From Bacillus sp. ISL-7 (GTDB lineage Bacteria; Bacillota; Bacilli; Bacillales_B; DSM-18226): DNA of 64,000 nucleotides. The position numbers and the translations under genes were made by a program. The stretch lies in assembly GCF_018613065.1 (NCBI RefSeq), contig NZ_JAGGQW010000028.1, positions 8,126 through 72,125 on the forward strand. The letters run 5' to 3'. Within the stretch, counting starts at the first letter, position 1; each line of letters begins with the position of its first letter. Below the pieces are notes generated by a model, which worked only from the letters and a program-made list of their open reading frames with translations, did no database searches and had not been told where the DNA came from. Of the stretch, positions 54,219 through 63,623 are shown piece after piece.

Positions 54219-56090
54219 ATGATGGAGAATGCATGGCTCATACCGCTTTTCCCGCTATTATCGTTTTTGATCCTTCTTCTTTTCGGGAAGCGACTGAAAG
54301 AGGCGAGTGCGTATGTGGGGATTCTGCTCACATTGGCATCGCTTGTCTACTCGATTTTGGTATTATTCGAGCGCTTTTCTGAGCCAACCTATGTTACGAA
54401 ATTTGACTGGCTCACGATAGGAGATATGCATCTAACAGCGGGCTTTGAAGTGAATCAATTAAATGCATTAATGCTGTTTATCGTATCGCTCGTAAGTTTC
54501 TTAGTACATACCTACTCCAAAGGTTATATGCAAGGGGACGAGCGGTTTCCAGTATTCTATGCCTATTTAGGACTCTTTACGTTTGCAATGCTTGGTCTGG
54601 TGATTTCACCAAACTTACTGCAAACCTATATTTTCTGGGAGCTTGTCGGTGTCGGTTCCTTCCTATTAATCGGTTTTTATTTTTACAAGGACGAAGCGAA
54701 GGCGGCCGCGAAAAAAGCGTTCATTATGACCCGGATCGGGGACGTAGGCTTATTTATCGGCATGATTCTGCTATTCTGGGAAACCAAAAGCTTTGAATAT
54801 AGTGAAATTTTCGCTGCTGTTGATGCCGGTGCGGTGTCAGGCACCATGATTACCTTAACTGCCATCCTTATTTTCATCGGGGCGGTGGGTAAGTCGGGTC
54901 AGTTCCCGCTTCACACTTGGCTTCCGGATGCGATGGAAGGTCCGACGCCTGTTTCGGCCTTAATCCACGCGGCGACGATGGTTGCTGCCGGTGTTTATTT
55001 GGTAGCGGCACTATTTCCACTGTTCGCAGCAAGCAAAACAGCGCTCCTTACGATCGCCGTGATTGGCGCATTTACCGCGATTTTTGCGGCAAGCATTGGT
55101 CTTGTGCAAACTGATATCAAACGTGTACTCGCGTATTCAACGGTCTCACAGCTTGGCTACATGATGCTTGCCTTAGGGTCTGCCGGTTATGTTGCTGGGG
55201 TATTCCACCTGATGACACACGCATTCTTCAAGGCGCTATTATTCTTAGCCGCCGGCTCCGTCATTCATGCGGTACATACTCAGAACATCGAAGAAATGGG
55301 CGGACTTTGGAAAAAGCTCAAACTAACCGGACCGCTTTTCTTAATTGGAACTCTCGCGATCAGCGGTGTCCCAGGGCTTTCCGGATTCTTCTCCAAAGAT
55401 GAAATTTTAGTTGCGGCCTGGGAAGGCGGACATCCATTCCTCTTCTTACTCGCACTTGCGGCCGCATTTATGACAGCTTTCTATATGTTCCGCTTGTTCT
55501 TCATGGTATTTACCGGTGAAGCACGCGGAGAACAAAAACATGTGCACGAATCACCAGCGAACATGACTTACCCGATGATTCTCCTCGGTGTGCTGGCGAT
55601 TGTTGCTGGTTATGTCAATACACCTTGGTTTGGAACGTTCCTTGGCGACTGGCTTGTCGATGGCAACGAAGCGCTCGCACACCATGGTCACGTCGAAGGT
55701 CCAAGCTGGATCATGATTGCCGCAACGGTTGTTTCCTTAGCGGGAATTTACCTTGCATACTTGATGTACAGTAAGCGGTCTGTGTCCCGCAACTGGTTAA
55801 GCGGCACAGGGGATACATTACACACGATTTTAACGAACAAATATTACGTCGACGAGTTCTATCAACTGACGGTCGTCGCATTCACCAAAGGACTCAGCTA
55901 CTTTTTACGGTTCATTGATGTCTTCCTTGTCGGAGGACTCGTCAAGGGCGTAGTTGGGATTGTCCAAGGTCTTGGGGCAGCAGGTTCGAAGCTGCAAACC
56001 GGACAGGTTCAAACGTACGGCGCGGTCGCCTTTATTGGGCTAGCGGTACTCGTTGTCATCTTTGCATTAACAGGGGGGTACTTACGATGA
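54219..56090 (+). CDS. nuoL: NADH-quinone oxidoreductase subunit L
   Basis: A 623-residue antiporter-like proton pump with about 16 helices and the long amphipathic lateral helix near the C-terminus. GKSGQFPLHTWLPDAMEGPTPVSALIHAATMV is the core signature. The dispersed unit GGTGTCAGGCACC at 54833-54845 is read in frame as V206-S-G-T209, directly before MITLTAILIFIGAVGKS. AAGGGGATAG precedes the ATG at 54219; nuoM starts in its stop (ATGA). Confidence 0.96.
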   Translation: MMENAWLIPLFPLLSFLILLLFGKRLKEASAYVGILLTLASLVYSILVLFERFSEPTYVTKFDWLTIGDMHLTAGFEVNQLNALMLFIVSLVSFLVHTYSKGYMQGDERFPVFYAYLGLFTFAMLGLVISPNLLQTYIFWELVGVGSFLLIGFYFYKDEAKAAAKKAFIMTRIGDVGLFIGMILLFWETKSFEYSEIFAAVDAGAVSGTMITLTAILIFIGAVGKSGQFPLHTWLPDAMEGPTPVSALIHAATMVAAGVYLVAALFPLFAASKTALLTIAVIGAFTAIFAASIGLVQTDIKRVLAYSTVSQLGYMMLALGSAGYVAGVFHLMTHAFFKALLFLAAGSVIHAVHTQNIEEMGGLWKKLKLTGPLFLIGTLAISGVPGLSGFFSKDEILVAAWEGGHPFLFLLALAAAFMTAFYMFRLFFMVFTGEARGEQKHVHESPANMTYPMILLGVLAIVAGYVNTPWFGTFLGDWLVDGNEALAHHGHVEGPSWIMIAATVVSLAGIYLAYLMYSKRSVSRNWLSGTGDTLHTILTNKYYVDEFYQLTVVAFTKGLSYFLRFIDVFLVGGLVKGVVGIVQGLGAAGSKLQTGQVQTYGAVAFIGLAVLVVIFALTGGYLR

Positions 56091-57598
56091 ATTTAACATC
56101 TGTTCTTTCAATCCTAGTATTCTCCCCTTTACTAGGTATCGTGGTTTTGGCTTTTATGCCTAAAACGGAAGAAAAAGCGATTAAAGCGGTAGGCTTTCTA
56201 GCCACACTGCCGGCCTTACTGTTGGCAATCGCAGCTTATCTTCATTATCAATTTGGCAAGGATTTAGCGGACTTTACCGTATCCGTCCCGTGGATTCAAT
56301 TCCGCGGCATTGCAGGCATCGAAGAGCCAGTTTTCTCGGTGTACTATGAACTTGCCTTGAGCGGCTTTCAACTCTTGCTGGTCGTCCTCACAGCGGTCGT
56401 AGCGACGCTGTCAGCGATTGCGGCGGCAAAGTTTGTGAAAAAAGAATGGAAAGGCTATTTTATGCTCTTCCTTCTGTTAGAAATCGGAATGCTCGGCGTG
56501 TTTACCGCCGAAAACTTAATTCTGTTCTTCATTTTCTTTGAAATCACCTTAATCCCGACCTTCTTCTTAATTGGAAAATGGGGTTATTTTGAAAAAGAAA
56601 AGGCAGCTTACAGCTTCTTAATTTATAACGGCTTAGGGTCAGCCGTACTGCTTATCGTGATCATGATTCTGTTTGCAAAAACAGGCACAACAAACATTGA
56701 TACGTTAGTCCAAATGGTGGCTGATCCAAATGCGCCGCTGTCTGGCGACTTGAAGCTTGGCTTGTTCATTTCCTTATTGATTGCGTTTGGGGTAAAATTA
56801 CCGATTTTCCCATTACACAGCTGGATGCTGAAGGTACACGTTCAAGCGCCGCCATCTGTTGTTATGATCCACTCAGGGATTCTCCTGAAAATCGGTGCGT
56901 ACGGATTAATCCGTTTTGGGATGGGTATTTTTCCCGAGCAATTTAAGACACTTGCGACGCTGATTGCTGTCCTTGGAGTGATTAATCTCCTTTACGGGGC
57001 ATTTCTAGCGTTCATTCAAACAGATTTTAAAATGGTTTTGGCTTATTCATCCATTTCTCATATGGGAATTGTGTTAATCGGACTTGCGGCGATGAATGAG
57101 GCTGGGGTTCAAGGGGCGATTTTCCAAGTGATTTCGCACGGATTGATTTCCGCGCTGTTGTTCTTCTTGGTGGGCATCCTTTATGAACGCACCGGTACAT
57201 CACTGATTGAGAATCTGGGCGGAATGGCGAAGGGCATGCCGATTGCAGCGGGCTTCTTGTTGGCTGCAGGGATGGCGTCGCTTGGCTTGCCAGGGATGTC
57301 TGGATTTGTCAGTGAGTTTATGGCGTTCCTCGGTCTTTTCAAAGAAATGCCGTGGATTGCCGCAGTTGGTACGATCGGGATTATCATGACGGCGGCTTAC
57401 TTGCTTCGCGCAGTGTTAGGGATCACGTACGGCAAGTCACATCGTGAATTTACCGGCATCCTCGATCTTAAAGGCGTGGAATTCATGCCGGTGGTTATTT
57501 TGATGCTGTTAATCGTTTTAATTGGTGTTTTCCCAAGTGTCCTCAGCGCACCGCTACAAACTACACTTGAAACGATCATGCTAGGGATAGGAGGGTGA
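56087..57598 (+). CDS. nuoM: NADH-quinone oxidoreductase subunit M
   Basis: A 503-residue antiporter-like proton pump, 13-14 helices. FFEITLIPTFFLIGKWG contains the key Glu; KLPIFPLHSWMLKVHVQAPPSVVMIHSGILLKIGAYG contains the channel Lys. ATGA overlap with nuoL. Confidence 0.96.
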   Translation: MNLTSVLSILVFSPLLGIVVLAFMPKTEEKAIKAVGFLATLPALLLAIAAYLHYQFGKDLADFTVSVPWIQFRGIAGIEEPVFSVYYELALSGFQLLLVVLTAVVATLSAIAAAKFVKKEWKGYFMLFLLLEIGMLGVFTAENLILFFIFFEITLIPTFFLIGKWGYFEKEKAAYSFLIYNGLGSAVLLIVIMILFAKTGTTNIDTLVQMVADPNAPLSGDLKLGLFISLLIAFGVKLPIFPLHSWMLKVHVQAPPSVVMIHSGILLKIGAYGLIRFGMGIFPEQFKTLATLIAVLGVINLLYGAFLAFIQTDFKMVLAYSSISHMGIVLIGLAAMNEAGVQGAIFQVISHGLISALLFFLVGILYERTGTSLIENLGGMAKGMPIAAGFLLAAGMASLGLPGMSGFVSEFMAFLGLFKEMPWIAAVGTIGIIMTAAYLLRAVLGITYGKSHREFTGILDLKGVEFMPVVILMLLIVLIGVFPSVLSAPLQTTLETIMLGIGG

Positions 57599-57604
57599 TG
57601 AAGG

Positions 57605-59116
57605 ATGAGTCTTGAGACCTTGCAGCAAATCAATTGGAGTGCCATGACGCCAGAGTTCATCATCCTTGGTGTATCTGCACTTCTTACACTTTTAGATTTA
57701 TTTATGCCGAAAAATATGGATCGAAAAATTCTCGGCTGGATCGGGATTGCGGCCATTTTTGCAGCGATCGTATCTGTGCTTGGCATGGTCGGCGGACCAG
57801 TGACGTCGATTTTGGAGAATTCATTCCGTTTAGATAGTTTCGCGATGGCCTTTAAATTATTGCTTCTTGCGGGTGCAGGTCTGGTCATGTTCTTGGCCAT
57901 CAGCTATGAGCCGAAAGAAGGCTTGGAAGAATATCGCGGCGAGTTTTATTACTTGTTCTTATCGGCCTTGCTCGGTGCGATGATTATGACATCCAGCGGT
58001 GATCTAATTACGCTGTTTATCGGCTTGGAATTGTTAACTGTTTCTTCTTATATTTTAGCGGGGATCCGCAAGTATCATTTAGAGTCTAACGAATCAGCGA
58101 TGAAATACGTCATCAATGGCGGAATTTCAACTGCGATTACGTTGTTTGGGATGAGCTATATCTATGGCTTAACAGGCTCAACCAACTTGCTCGACATTGC
58201 CGGCCGGTTGTCCACGGTTACGGATGGCCAGCAAGCGTACTTGTTAACCTTGGCATTTTTGATGGTTTTTGTTGGATTAGCCTTTAAACTGGGTGCGGCT
58301 CCGTTCCATATGTGGGCACCTGATGTTTACCAAGGGGCGCCAACGCCGGTTACTGCTTTTCTAAGTGTGGTTTCGAAGACAGCGGGCTTTGTGATTGTGC
58401 TCCGCATTTTGTTAACAGTATTTGGTTCGGCTGCATCGGTTGGAAATCCACAAATGCCGATTTTGCTAGAGATGCAGGACTATATCGCCTTTATCGCTGG
58501 GGCAACTATGATTATTGGTAACGTGATCGCTTTAAAGCAGTCGAACATAAAACGAATGTTTGCTTACTCAAGTATCGCTCATGCCGGCTATATTTTAGTG
58601 GCGTTAACATCTTTGAGCTCGAATATGTTTTATTCAATCTGGTTTTACCTGCTCGCTTACTTATTCATGAACCTTGGCGCGTTTGCGGTCATCCAGGTGG
58701 TTAGCGAAAAAACAGGCTCAACGAAGATTGCTGATTTTGCTGGATTGTATCGCCGCTCGCCGGTGCTTGCAGTCGTGATGGGCTTACTGCTTGTTTCGTT
58801 GGCAGGTTTCCCAGGTACAGCTGGTTTCATCGGAAAATTAAACATCTTTATCGGGGCATTTTATGGTACGCCGCATTATGTGCTTGCGTCGATTATGATC
58901 GCGACGACGGTCGTCTCATATTTCTATTATTTCGGCATAATGACGCAAATGTTCTTCCGTCCGGCAAGCGATGACAGCAAGTTCAATCTTCCATTCGGAA
59001 TCATTGTGGTCTTGATTGTTGCGGTGGTTGGGTCGGTGCTGTTCGGTGTGATGCCGAATATCGCTTTAGATTTTATGCAAAATAACCTTGATATCTTAGC
59101 AGACTTTTTCAGCTAG
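57605..59116 (+). CDS. nuoN: NADH-quinone oxidoreductase subunit N
   Basis: A 503-residue antiporter-like proton pump. LFIGLELLTVSSYILAG and AFKLGAAPFHMWAPDVYQGAPTPVTAFLSVVSK are diagnostic. It closes the operon; nuoE, nuoF and nuoG do not follow. Confidence 0.96.
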   Translation: MSLETLQQINWSAMTPEFIILGVSALLTLLDLFMPKNMDRKILGWIGIAAIFAAIVSVLGMVGGPVTSILENSFRLDSFAMAFKLLLLAGAGLVMFLAISYEPKEGLEEYRGEFYYLFLSALLGAMIMTSSGDLITLFIGLELLTVSSYILAGIRKYHLESNESAMKYVINGGISTAITLFGMSYIYGLTGSTNLLDIAGRLSTVTDGQQAYLLTLAFLMVFVGLAFKLGAAPFHMWAPDVYQGAPTPVTAFLSVVSKTAGFVIVLRILLTVFGSAASVGNPQMPILLEMQDYIAFIAGATMIIGNVIALKQSNIKRMFAYSSIAHAGYILVALTSLSSNMFYSIWFYLLAYLFMNLGAFAVIQVVSEKTGSTKIADFAGLYRRSPVLAVVMGLLLVSLAGFPGTAGFIGKLNIFIGAFYGTPHYVLASIMIATTVVSYFYYFGIMTQMFFRPASDDSKFNLPFGIIVVLIVAVVGSVLFGVMPNIALDFMQNNLDILADFFS

Positions 59117-59182
59117 TTGATAAGGGAGAGTTGTGCTGCTTGGGGGAAGGCGGCGGGTTAATTTAAAGGGGTTTTATATGAA

Positions 59183-59215
59183 AAAGAAGAGGTTGGGGAA
59201 CCTCTTCTTTTTTTT
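59183..59215. terminator. nuo operon terminator, bidirectional
   Basis: AAAGAAGAGGTT-GGGG-AACCTCTTCTTT, a perfect 12-bp stem followed by T; the A run on the other side lets it also serve the minus-strand gene ending at 59229. Confidence 0.92.
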
Positions 59216-59228
59216 ATCTATAAGTTAC

Positions 59229-59798
59229 TTAATATTTGTTACTCAAGGCAGGATTTCGATTTCTAATCGATTTGAATCGGTCATCCTCATGATCAGCAGC
59301 TGGTTCCACGTCTAAAGGAATCTCTTCTTCACTGTCGATCATATTATGGGCAGAGTCTTCTCTTTTCTTGACCAGGACTAAGATCTTACCTTCTTCAACG
59401 GACTCCCCATAATACTTGGCGTCATCGTCTGGAATTCCAAGTCCGATTAGTGCTCCAGTTAAACCTCCTAAACCTGCACCTGTTAATGCACCCATTATGC
59501 TTGCGGCAATAGGACCTGCGGCAACTATTGGACCAATACCCGGTATGACAAGAGCGCCAAGTCCAGCTAATAATCCTGTTGCGCCACCAAGTGCCCCACC
59601 TGTAATAGCGCCTGTGGTGGCGGTATCTTCGACTGCAGTGCCTGTTTCTTCGGTAACGTAATCAACGTGATTGTGATCTTTACCGATTACACTGATTTCT
59701 GACTTATCGTATCCCCATTTTACAAGATCCTCAATTGCGGCAATGGCCTCTTGTTCGGATTGATAAACACCTACAATGTTTTTTTCATGTTTGTTCAT
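59229..59798 (-). CDS. General stress protein of the YflT/17M family
   Basis: A 189-residue protein. The N-terminal YflT-type domain (about 5-50: IVGVYQSEQEAIAAIEDLVK, then ISVIGKD) is followed by a very Gly/Ala-rich segment (about 60-125) that could insert in a membrane, then KILVLVKKRE and an acidic tail. B. subtilis YflT is sigma-B dependent; the function is unknown. GAGGAGGAG precedes the ATG at 59798. The csbD gene lies 87 nt upstream on the same strand, so the two may be one transcript. This is the first gene after the synteny break behind nuo. Confidence 0.85.
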   Translation of the reverse strand: MNKHEKNIVGVYQSEQEAIAAIEDLVKWGYDKSEISVIGKDHNHVDYVTEETGTAVEDTATTGAITGGALGGATGLLAGLGALVIPGIGPIVAAGPIAASIMGALTGAGLGGLTGALIGLGIPDDDAKYYGESVEEGKILVLVKKREDSAHNMIDSEEEIPLDVEPAADHEDDRFKSIRNRNPALSNKY

Positions 59799-59885
59799 TT
59801 TTACTCCTCCTCTTATAAAAATTTGGATGTTTTATAAAAAATGAATATAGTTGTATCATCAATAGGCTGCCAATGTGAATGTTTA

Positions 59886-60056
59886 CTATCTTGATAGTTT
59901 ATCTTTTACTTCGCCAACGCCTTCTTTTACTTTGCCTTTTGCTTTATCCATTTTTCCTTCTGCTACCTTTGAATCATCATCTGTTAAATGACCCCATTGC
60001 TCTTTAGCCTCACCTTTTACTTGATCTACATTACCTGACAATTTATCCTTATTCAT
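59886..60056 (-). CDS. csbD: CsbD family stress-response protein
   Basis: A 56-residue hydrophilic protein beginning MNKDKLSGNVDQVKGEAKEQ and containing the CsbD pattern of alternating Lys/Glu and Gly-x-x-K-E (KMDKAKGKVKEGVGEVKDKL). CsbD in B. subtilis is controlled by sigma-B; its biochemical role is unknown. AAGGAGG lies 8 nt before the ATG at 60056. Very short but unmistakable in composition. Confidence 0.9.
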   Translation of the reverse strand: MNKDKLSGNVDQVKGEAKEQWGHLTDDDSKVAEGKMDKAKGKVKEGVGEVKDKLSR

Positions 60057-60151
60057 ATTGTTTAGCCTCCTTGTATTTGTTCTTATGGATTTTTGTTATC
60101 TAGTTCATCTTTCTTTTCACCATGATCTCAATAAGTAAACGTGGGAGGTTA

Positions 60152-60364
60152 ATGGTGCCAATATGGTTATTGGATTTGCTATTAAACTCATACCTTTCAG
60201 CCCCTTTCGTTTGCATATTGGTTATATTCCCACTGTATAAAATACGAAACCTCAATTTTTTTAAGAGTAAGGTATGGATGATCCATACCAGAATAAAAAA
60301 TCGTTTTCTTTCTATTAAAGGCCCTTTTTTAAAAGCCTCTGATTCCCATTTAAAAAAATTTTAA
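60152..60364 (+). CDS. Questionable small ORF, one hydrophobic segment
   Basis: Seventy codons from an ATG at 60152 behind GGGAGG, with one hydrophobic stretch (SAPFVCILVIFPLY) and a basic tail. No family is recognised; the ribosome site is only 3 nt from the ATG and no clear promoter is seen. It is listed because 60057-60497 has no other gene. Confidence 0.2.
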   Translation: MVPIWLLDLLLNSYLSAPFVCILVIFPLYKIRNLNFFKSKVWMIHTRIKNRFLSIKGPFLKASDSHLKKF

Positions 60365-60401
60365 TTGATGGAGATTGGACCAACTAGTAAAAAAAAATAA
60401 G

Positions 60402-60425
60402 GTTTCATTTCTTTTATTAGGGTTA
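60402..60425 (+). promoter_or_regulatory. Possible sigma-B promoter
   Basis: GTTTCA (60402-60407), a 12-nt spacer, and GGGTTA (60420-60425) approximate the sigma-B consensus GTTTAA-N12-15-GGGWAW with one mismatch in each half. It lies 72 nt before the next gene, among stress-protein genes. Confidence 0.4.
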
Positions 60426-60497
60426 TATATCCAATAGAAAACTTACTTACGTAAATAAGTTGGAAACAGATAAAATGGGGAAAAGGAGATCGATACG

Positions 60498-61199
60498 ATG
60501 GATATGAATCAAATGATGACGGGTTGGTACTCTTATTTTAATCAGCTTCCGAACTTGCTGTTTGCCCTTCTTGTATTATTGGTTGGATGGCTGATCGCTA
60601 AGAGTATCGGAAAAGGTGTCGAGGCAATTTTAAAGAAAACTCGCTTTGATGATAAGCTTTTTTCAAACTTTGGAAAGAGAAAATACTCATCTGAAGTGAT
60701 TATTGGAAAAATTGTTTATTATATTTTACTAGTGTTTGTGTGGATTATCTTTTTTAATATGCTGAACTTAAGCTTGATTGCCACACCACTGGTTCAAATG
60801 TTATCAATCATTACAGCAGCGATTCCGAACGTTTTAAAAGCTGCTCTAATATTACTACTAGCTTGGGCAGTTGCCTCACTCGTTCGTATGCTCTTTAAAA
60901 AGGCCTCTGCAATGTTTCATTTTGAACGTCTTTTAGTCCAATGGAAGATGACAAATAATCCAGCGGATGCTGTTAGTAAGGTAAACAGTATCTCAAAAGC
61001 TCTTTTCTACTTTGTTTTCTTACTATTTTTACCAGGGGTCTTGGATGCATTGCAAATGGAAGGTGTTTCTGAACCTTTCGCAAACACTCTATCAACTTTG
61101 CTTGCCTTTATACCTAAGTTATTTGCTGCCGCACTGATTGTCTTTGTCGGCTGGCTTATTGCAAAAATTGTCCGTGATATTCCCAAAATAGTAGAATAA
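60498..61199 (+). CDS. Membrane protein with conserved TM helix (mechanosensitive-channel-like)
   Basis: A 233-residue protein with four or five membrane helices. The pattern LLVLLVGWLIAKSIGKGVEAILKKT, repeated near the C-terminus as AALIVFVGWLIAKIVRDI, is that of the conserved-TM-helix repeat found in small mechanosensitive-channel-like proteins. No MscS beta domain follows, so channel function is inferred only from helix similarity. AAAAGGAGA precedes the ATG. A strong terminator follows. Confidence 0.75.
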   Translation: MDMNQMMTGWYSYFNQLPNLLFALLVLLVGWLIAKSIGKGVEAILKKTRFDDKLFSNFGKRKYSSEVIIGKIVYYILLVFVWIIFFNMLNLSLIATPLVQMLSIITAAIPNVLKAALILLLAWAVASLVRMLFKKASAMFHFERLLVQWKMTNNPADAVSKVNSISKALFYFVFLLFLPGVLDALQMEGVSEPFANTLSTLLAFIPKLFAAALIVFVGWLIAKIVRDIPKIVE

Positions 61200-61241
61200 A
61201 AGATTTAAGCAAAAGGGACAGGTTTTTTACCTGATCACACG

Positions 61242-61283
61242 AATAACAATCCGAAACTCAGATGATTTCGGATTGTTATTTTA
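61242..61283 (+). terminator. Terminator after the TM-helix protein
   Basis: AATAACAATCCGAAA pairs perfectly with TTTCGGATTGTTATT around a 9-nt loop, followed by TTAAT. Confidence 0.88.
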
Positions 61284-61313
61284 ATAAAAAGAGAGGGAGT
61301 GAAACTTCTCTTG

Positions 61314-62606
61314 ATGATAATAAATTTACTTTTAATCACACTATTAATCGCACTTACTGGATTTTTTGTCGCAATCGAATTTGCCATCGTAAAAGTACGC
61401 CCCTCTAGAATTGATCAATTGATTGCGGAAGGAGAGAAGGGCGCTGTAGCAGCTAAAAAGGTGGTATCACATCTCGATGAATACCTTTCAACCTGCCAAC
61501 TGGGAATCACAGTAACGGCACTCGGGCTGGGATGGTTAGGAGAACCAACAGTAGAAAGGCTGCTGCACCCATTGTTAACGGTACTCAACCTAAATGAATC
61601 TGTTACACATATTTTATCCTTTGGGCTTGCCTTTGCCTCAGTTACCTTTTTACATGTAGTAATGGGTGAATTGGCGCCTAAAACAGTAGCAATCCAAAAA
61701 GCGGAGATTGTAACGCTTTACTTCTCACGGCCAATCATATGGTTTAACAAAATCATGTTTCCGTTTATCTGGCTATTAAATGGTTCTGCCCGTCTGTTGG
61801 CAGGTCTATTTGGCTTAAATCCAGCATCCGAACAGGAATCAGCTCACTCCGAAGAAGAGCTGCGGATCCTCTTGTTAGAAAGCTATAAGAGCGGCGAGAT
61901 TAATCAGAATGAATTACGATATGTAAACAATATTTTTGAATTTGATGAGAGATTGGCAAAAGAAATCATGGTCCCTCGCACGGAGATTAGCAGCCTTACG
62001 TTGGACGACACGATTAATGAAGTTATTAAGAGGGTGAAAAGCGAAAATTATACTCGATATCCAGTAATGGACGGTGATATAGATAATATCATCGGAATCA
62101 TAAACGTTAAAGCACTCTTAACAGCCAAGATAATGAATAAAGGTAATACGGAAGAGTTGAAGGTAAAATCCTATATCAATCCTGTTATTTACGTGATCGA
62201 AACCATTCCCATTCATGACTTATTGGTGAAAATGCAAAAAGAACGAACCCATATGGCCATTCTAATGGATGAATACGGTGGGACTTCTGGTTTGGTTACG
62301 GTTGAAGATATTATTGAGGAAATCGTCGGAGAAGTTAGAGATGAATTTGATACGGATGAAGTGGCAGAGATTCAAAAGATCAAGGAAAACCATTATTTAG
62401 TAGATGCAAAACTATTAATAGAGGACGTAAATGATTTACTCGGTACAAACTTAGCGACTGCAGGAATAATTACAATTGGCGGCTGGTTTCTATCACAAAA
62501 CCTTGACTCCCAAAATGGTAGTGAAGTTATAACAGAAGGATATCTGTTCAAAGCCCACACAATCAGTGGTTATCACATTTCGAATTTAGAAGTAAAAAAG
62601 ATTTAA
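61314..62606 (+). CDS. CNNM/CorC family membrane transporter (hemolysin-like, CBS pair)
   Basis: A 430-residue protein: CNNM membrane domain (about 1-190, three helices, [14 protein letters not shown] then [15 protein letters not shown]), two CBS domains (about 205-330, [10 protein letters not shown] and [20 protein letters not shown]) and a C-terminal CorC_HlyC domain. Members are linked to Mg2+ export and homeostasis; older annotations say hemolysin. GAGAGGGAG serves as ribosome site; both a TTG at 61311 and an ATG at 61314 fit, and the GTG at 61299 overlaps the site. Confidence 0.9.
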   Translation: MIINLLLITLLIALTGFFVAIEFAIVKVRPSRIDQLIAEGEKGAVAAKKVVSHLDEYLSTCQLGITVTALGLGWLGEPTVERLLHPLLTVLNLNESVTHILSFGLAFASVTFLHVVMGELAPKTVAIQKAEIVTLYFSRPIIWFNKIMFPFIWLLNGSARLLAGLFGLNPASEQESAHSEEELRILLLESYKSGEINQNELRYVNNIFEFDERLAKEIMVPRTEISSLTLDDTINEVIKRVKSENYTRYPVMDGDIDNIIGIINVKALLTAKIMNKGNTEELKVKSYINPVIYVIETIPIHDLLVKMQKERTHMAILMDEYGGTSGLVTVEDIIEEIVGEVRDEFDTDEVAEIQKIKENHYLVDAKLLIEDVNDLLGTNLATAGIITIGGWFLSQNLDSQNGSEVITEGYLFKAHTISGYHISNLEVKKI

Positions 62607-62668
62607 AACAAAAGAAGGCTTGGAATATCCAGGCCCTTCTAAATATTTCTTTTTAAATACTGTGAATG

Positions 62669-63493
62669 CTAAACAACAAGATGTTCATTTAATGTTTGCT
62701 GTAACGTTGCTTTTGTCTCTGTATAACTGTGAAGATCAATTCCTAAATTAACCATTCTTCTTACAAGTTCAGGGCGTAATCCAGTTAAGATTGATTTAGC
62801 ACCCATTAACGTTACGCCAATCAATACTTTTTGAAAATGAGAAATGGTACTTTCGTCCATGTCCGATATTCCCGAAAGGTCAATAATCAATGTCAGAATC
62901 CTTAACCTTGATATATCCGTTAATACTTTTTCTTCAATAATATCCATTCGATAAGAATCAAACGTACCAATCAATGGCAATACAGCTACAGTTGTGCTAA
63001 CTGGTATGATGGGAACCGAGAGATGTTCAACTAATTTCCTTTGAGAAAGAATTAATTCATCTTTATATTGTGAATAGCTAATGAAAAAGGTGTTTAGAAA
63101 TTCATCAATCCCATCATTAACTTTATGTTCCAATTCGAAAAAATCTTCAATATAATTACCTTCCTCATTTAATTGATCATAAAGTTTTATGAAATGCCAT
63201 AAGGCACGTCTAATGGCATGTACCCATTCTAGTTTGAACGCCAAAGTTAATGAAAATTTTGCCCAAGCCACTCCTTCTTCTTTAGCAAAACTAATGAGCT
63301 CTTCTGTTCGAGTTTCCACAACGTAAAGAACTAGCCTTTGAGCATTTTTTAAAAGATCAATATTTCCAGCTTGTAAAATACGCTCAATATTAGAGGCAAC
63401 ATTGACAGCCTCGGATAACAGCTTATTCTGAAATTGTTCTTTGTTTTCGATAATATAAGCCGAAATATTTCTAGTGTCATAATAGGTATCCAC
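62669..63493 (-). CDS. RsbR paralogue (stressosome-type STAS protein)
   Basis: A 274-residue protein with an all-helical N-terminal sensor region (about 1-150) and a C-terminal STAS domain (about 160-265). LTLIIDLSGISDMDES matches the first phosphorylation loop, where RsbR has Thr at the Ser position of D-L-S; MGAKSILTGLRPELVRRMVNLGID matches the RsbR signature with a conserved Thr before G-[IL]-R-P-E. Such proteins join RsbS and RsbT in the stressosome controlling sigma-B, but neither is in the window. GAGGAGG is 7-8 nt before the GTG at 63493; the frame stays open 35 codons above without a ribosome site. Confidence 0.82.
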   Translation of the reverse strand: MDTYYDTRNISAYIIENKEQFQNKLLSEAVNVASNIERILQAGNIDLLKNAQRLVLYVVETRTEELISFAKEEGVAWAKFSLTLAFKLEWVHAIRRALWHFIKLYDQLNEEGNYIEDFFELEHKVNDGIDEFLNTFFISYSQYKDELILSQRKLVEHLSVPIIPVSTTVAVLPLIGTFDSYRMDIIEEKVLTDISRLRILTLIIDLSGISDMDESTISHFQKVLIGVTLMGAKSILTGLRPELVRRMVNLGIDLHSYTETKATLQQTLNEHLVV

Positions 63494-63623
63494 CGTTTGT
63501 TCCTCCTCATATAAAAAAATGTTATTTCGAGGCTTCTGCTCTAACCTGCCAATTATCCAATACCCGCTTTTTTGGACAGTTAAACATTTTTTTTGCAAAA
63601 AAAAATAAGATTTTTTCCTTGCT

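Noticed and set aside
60100..60145. Sigma-B promoter for csbD on the minus strand (GTTTAC-N13-GGTGAA)
   Set aside because: The -10 half matches GGGWAW poorly and the distance to the ATG is unremarkable; it is not listed as a feature.
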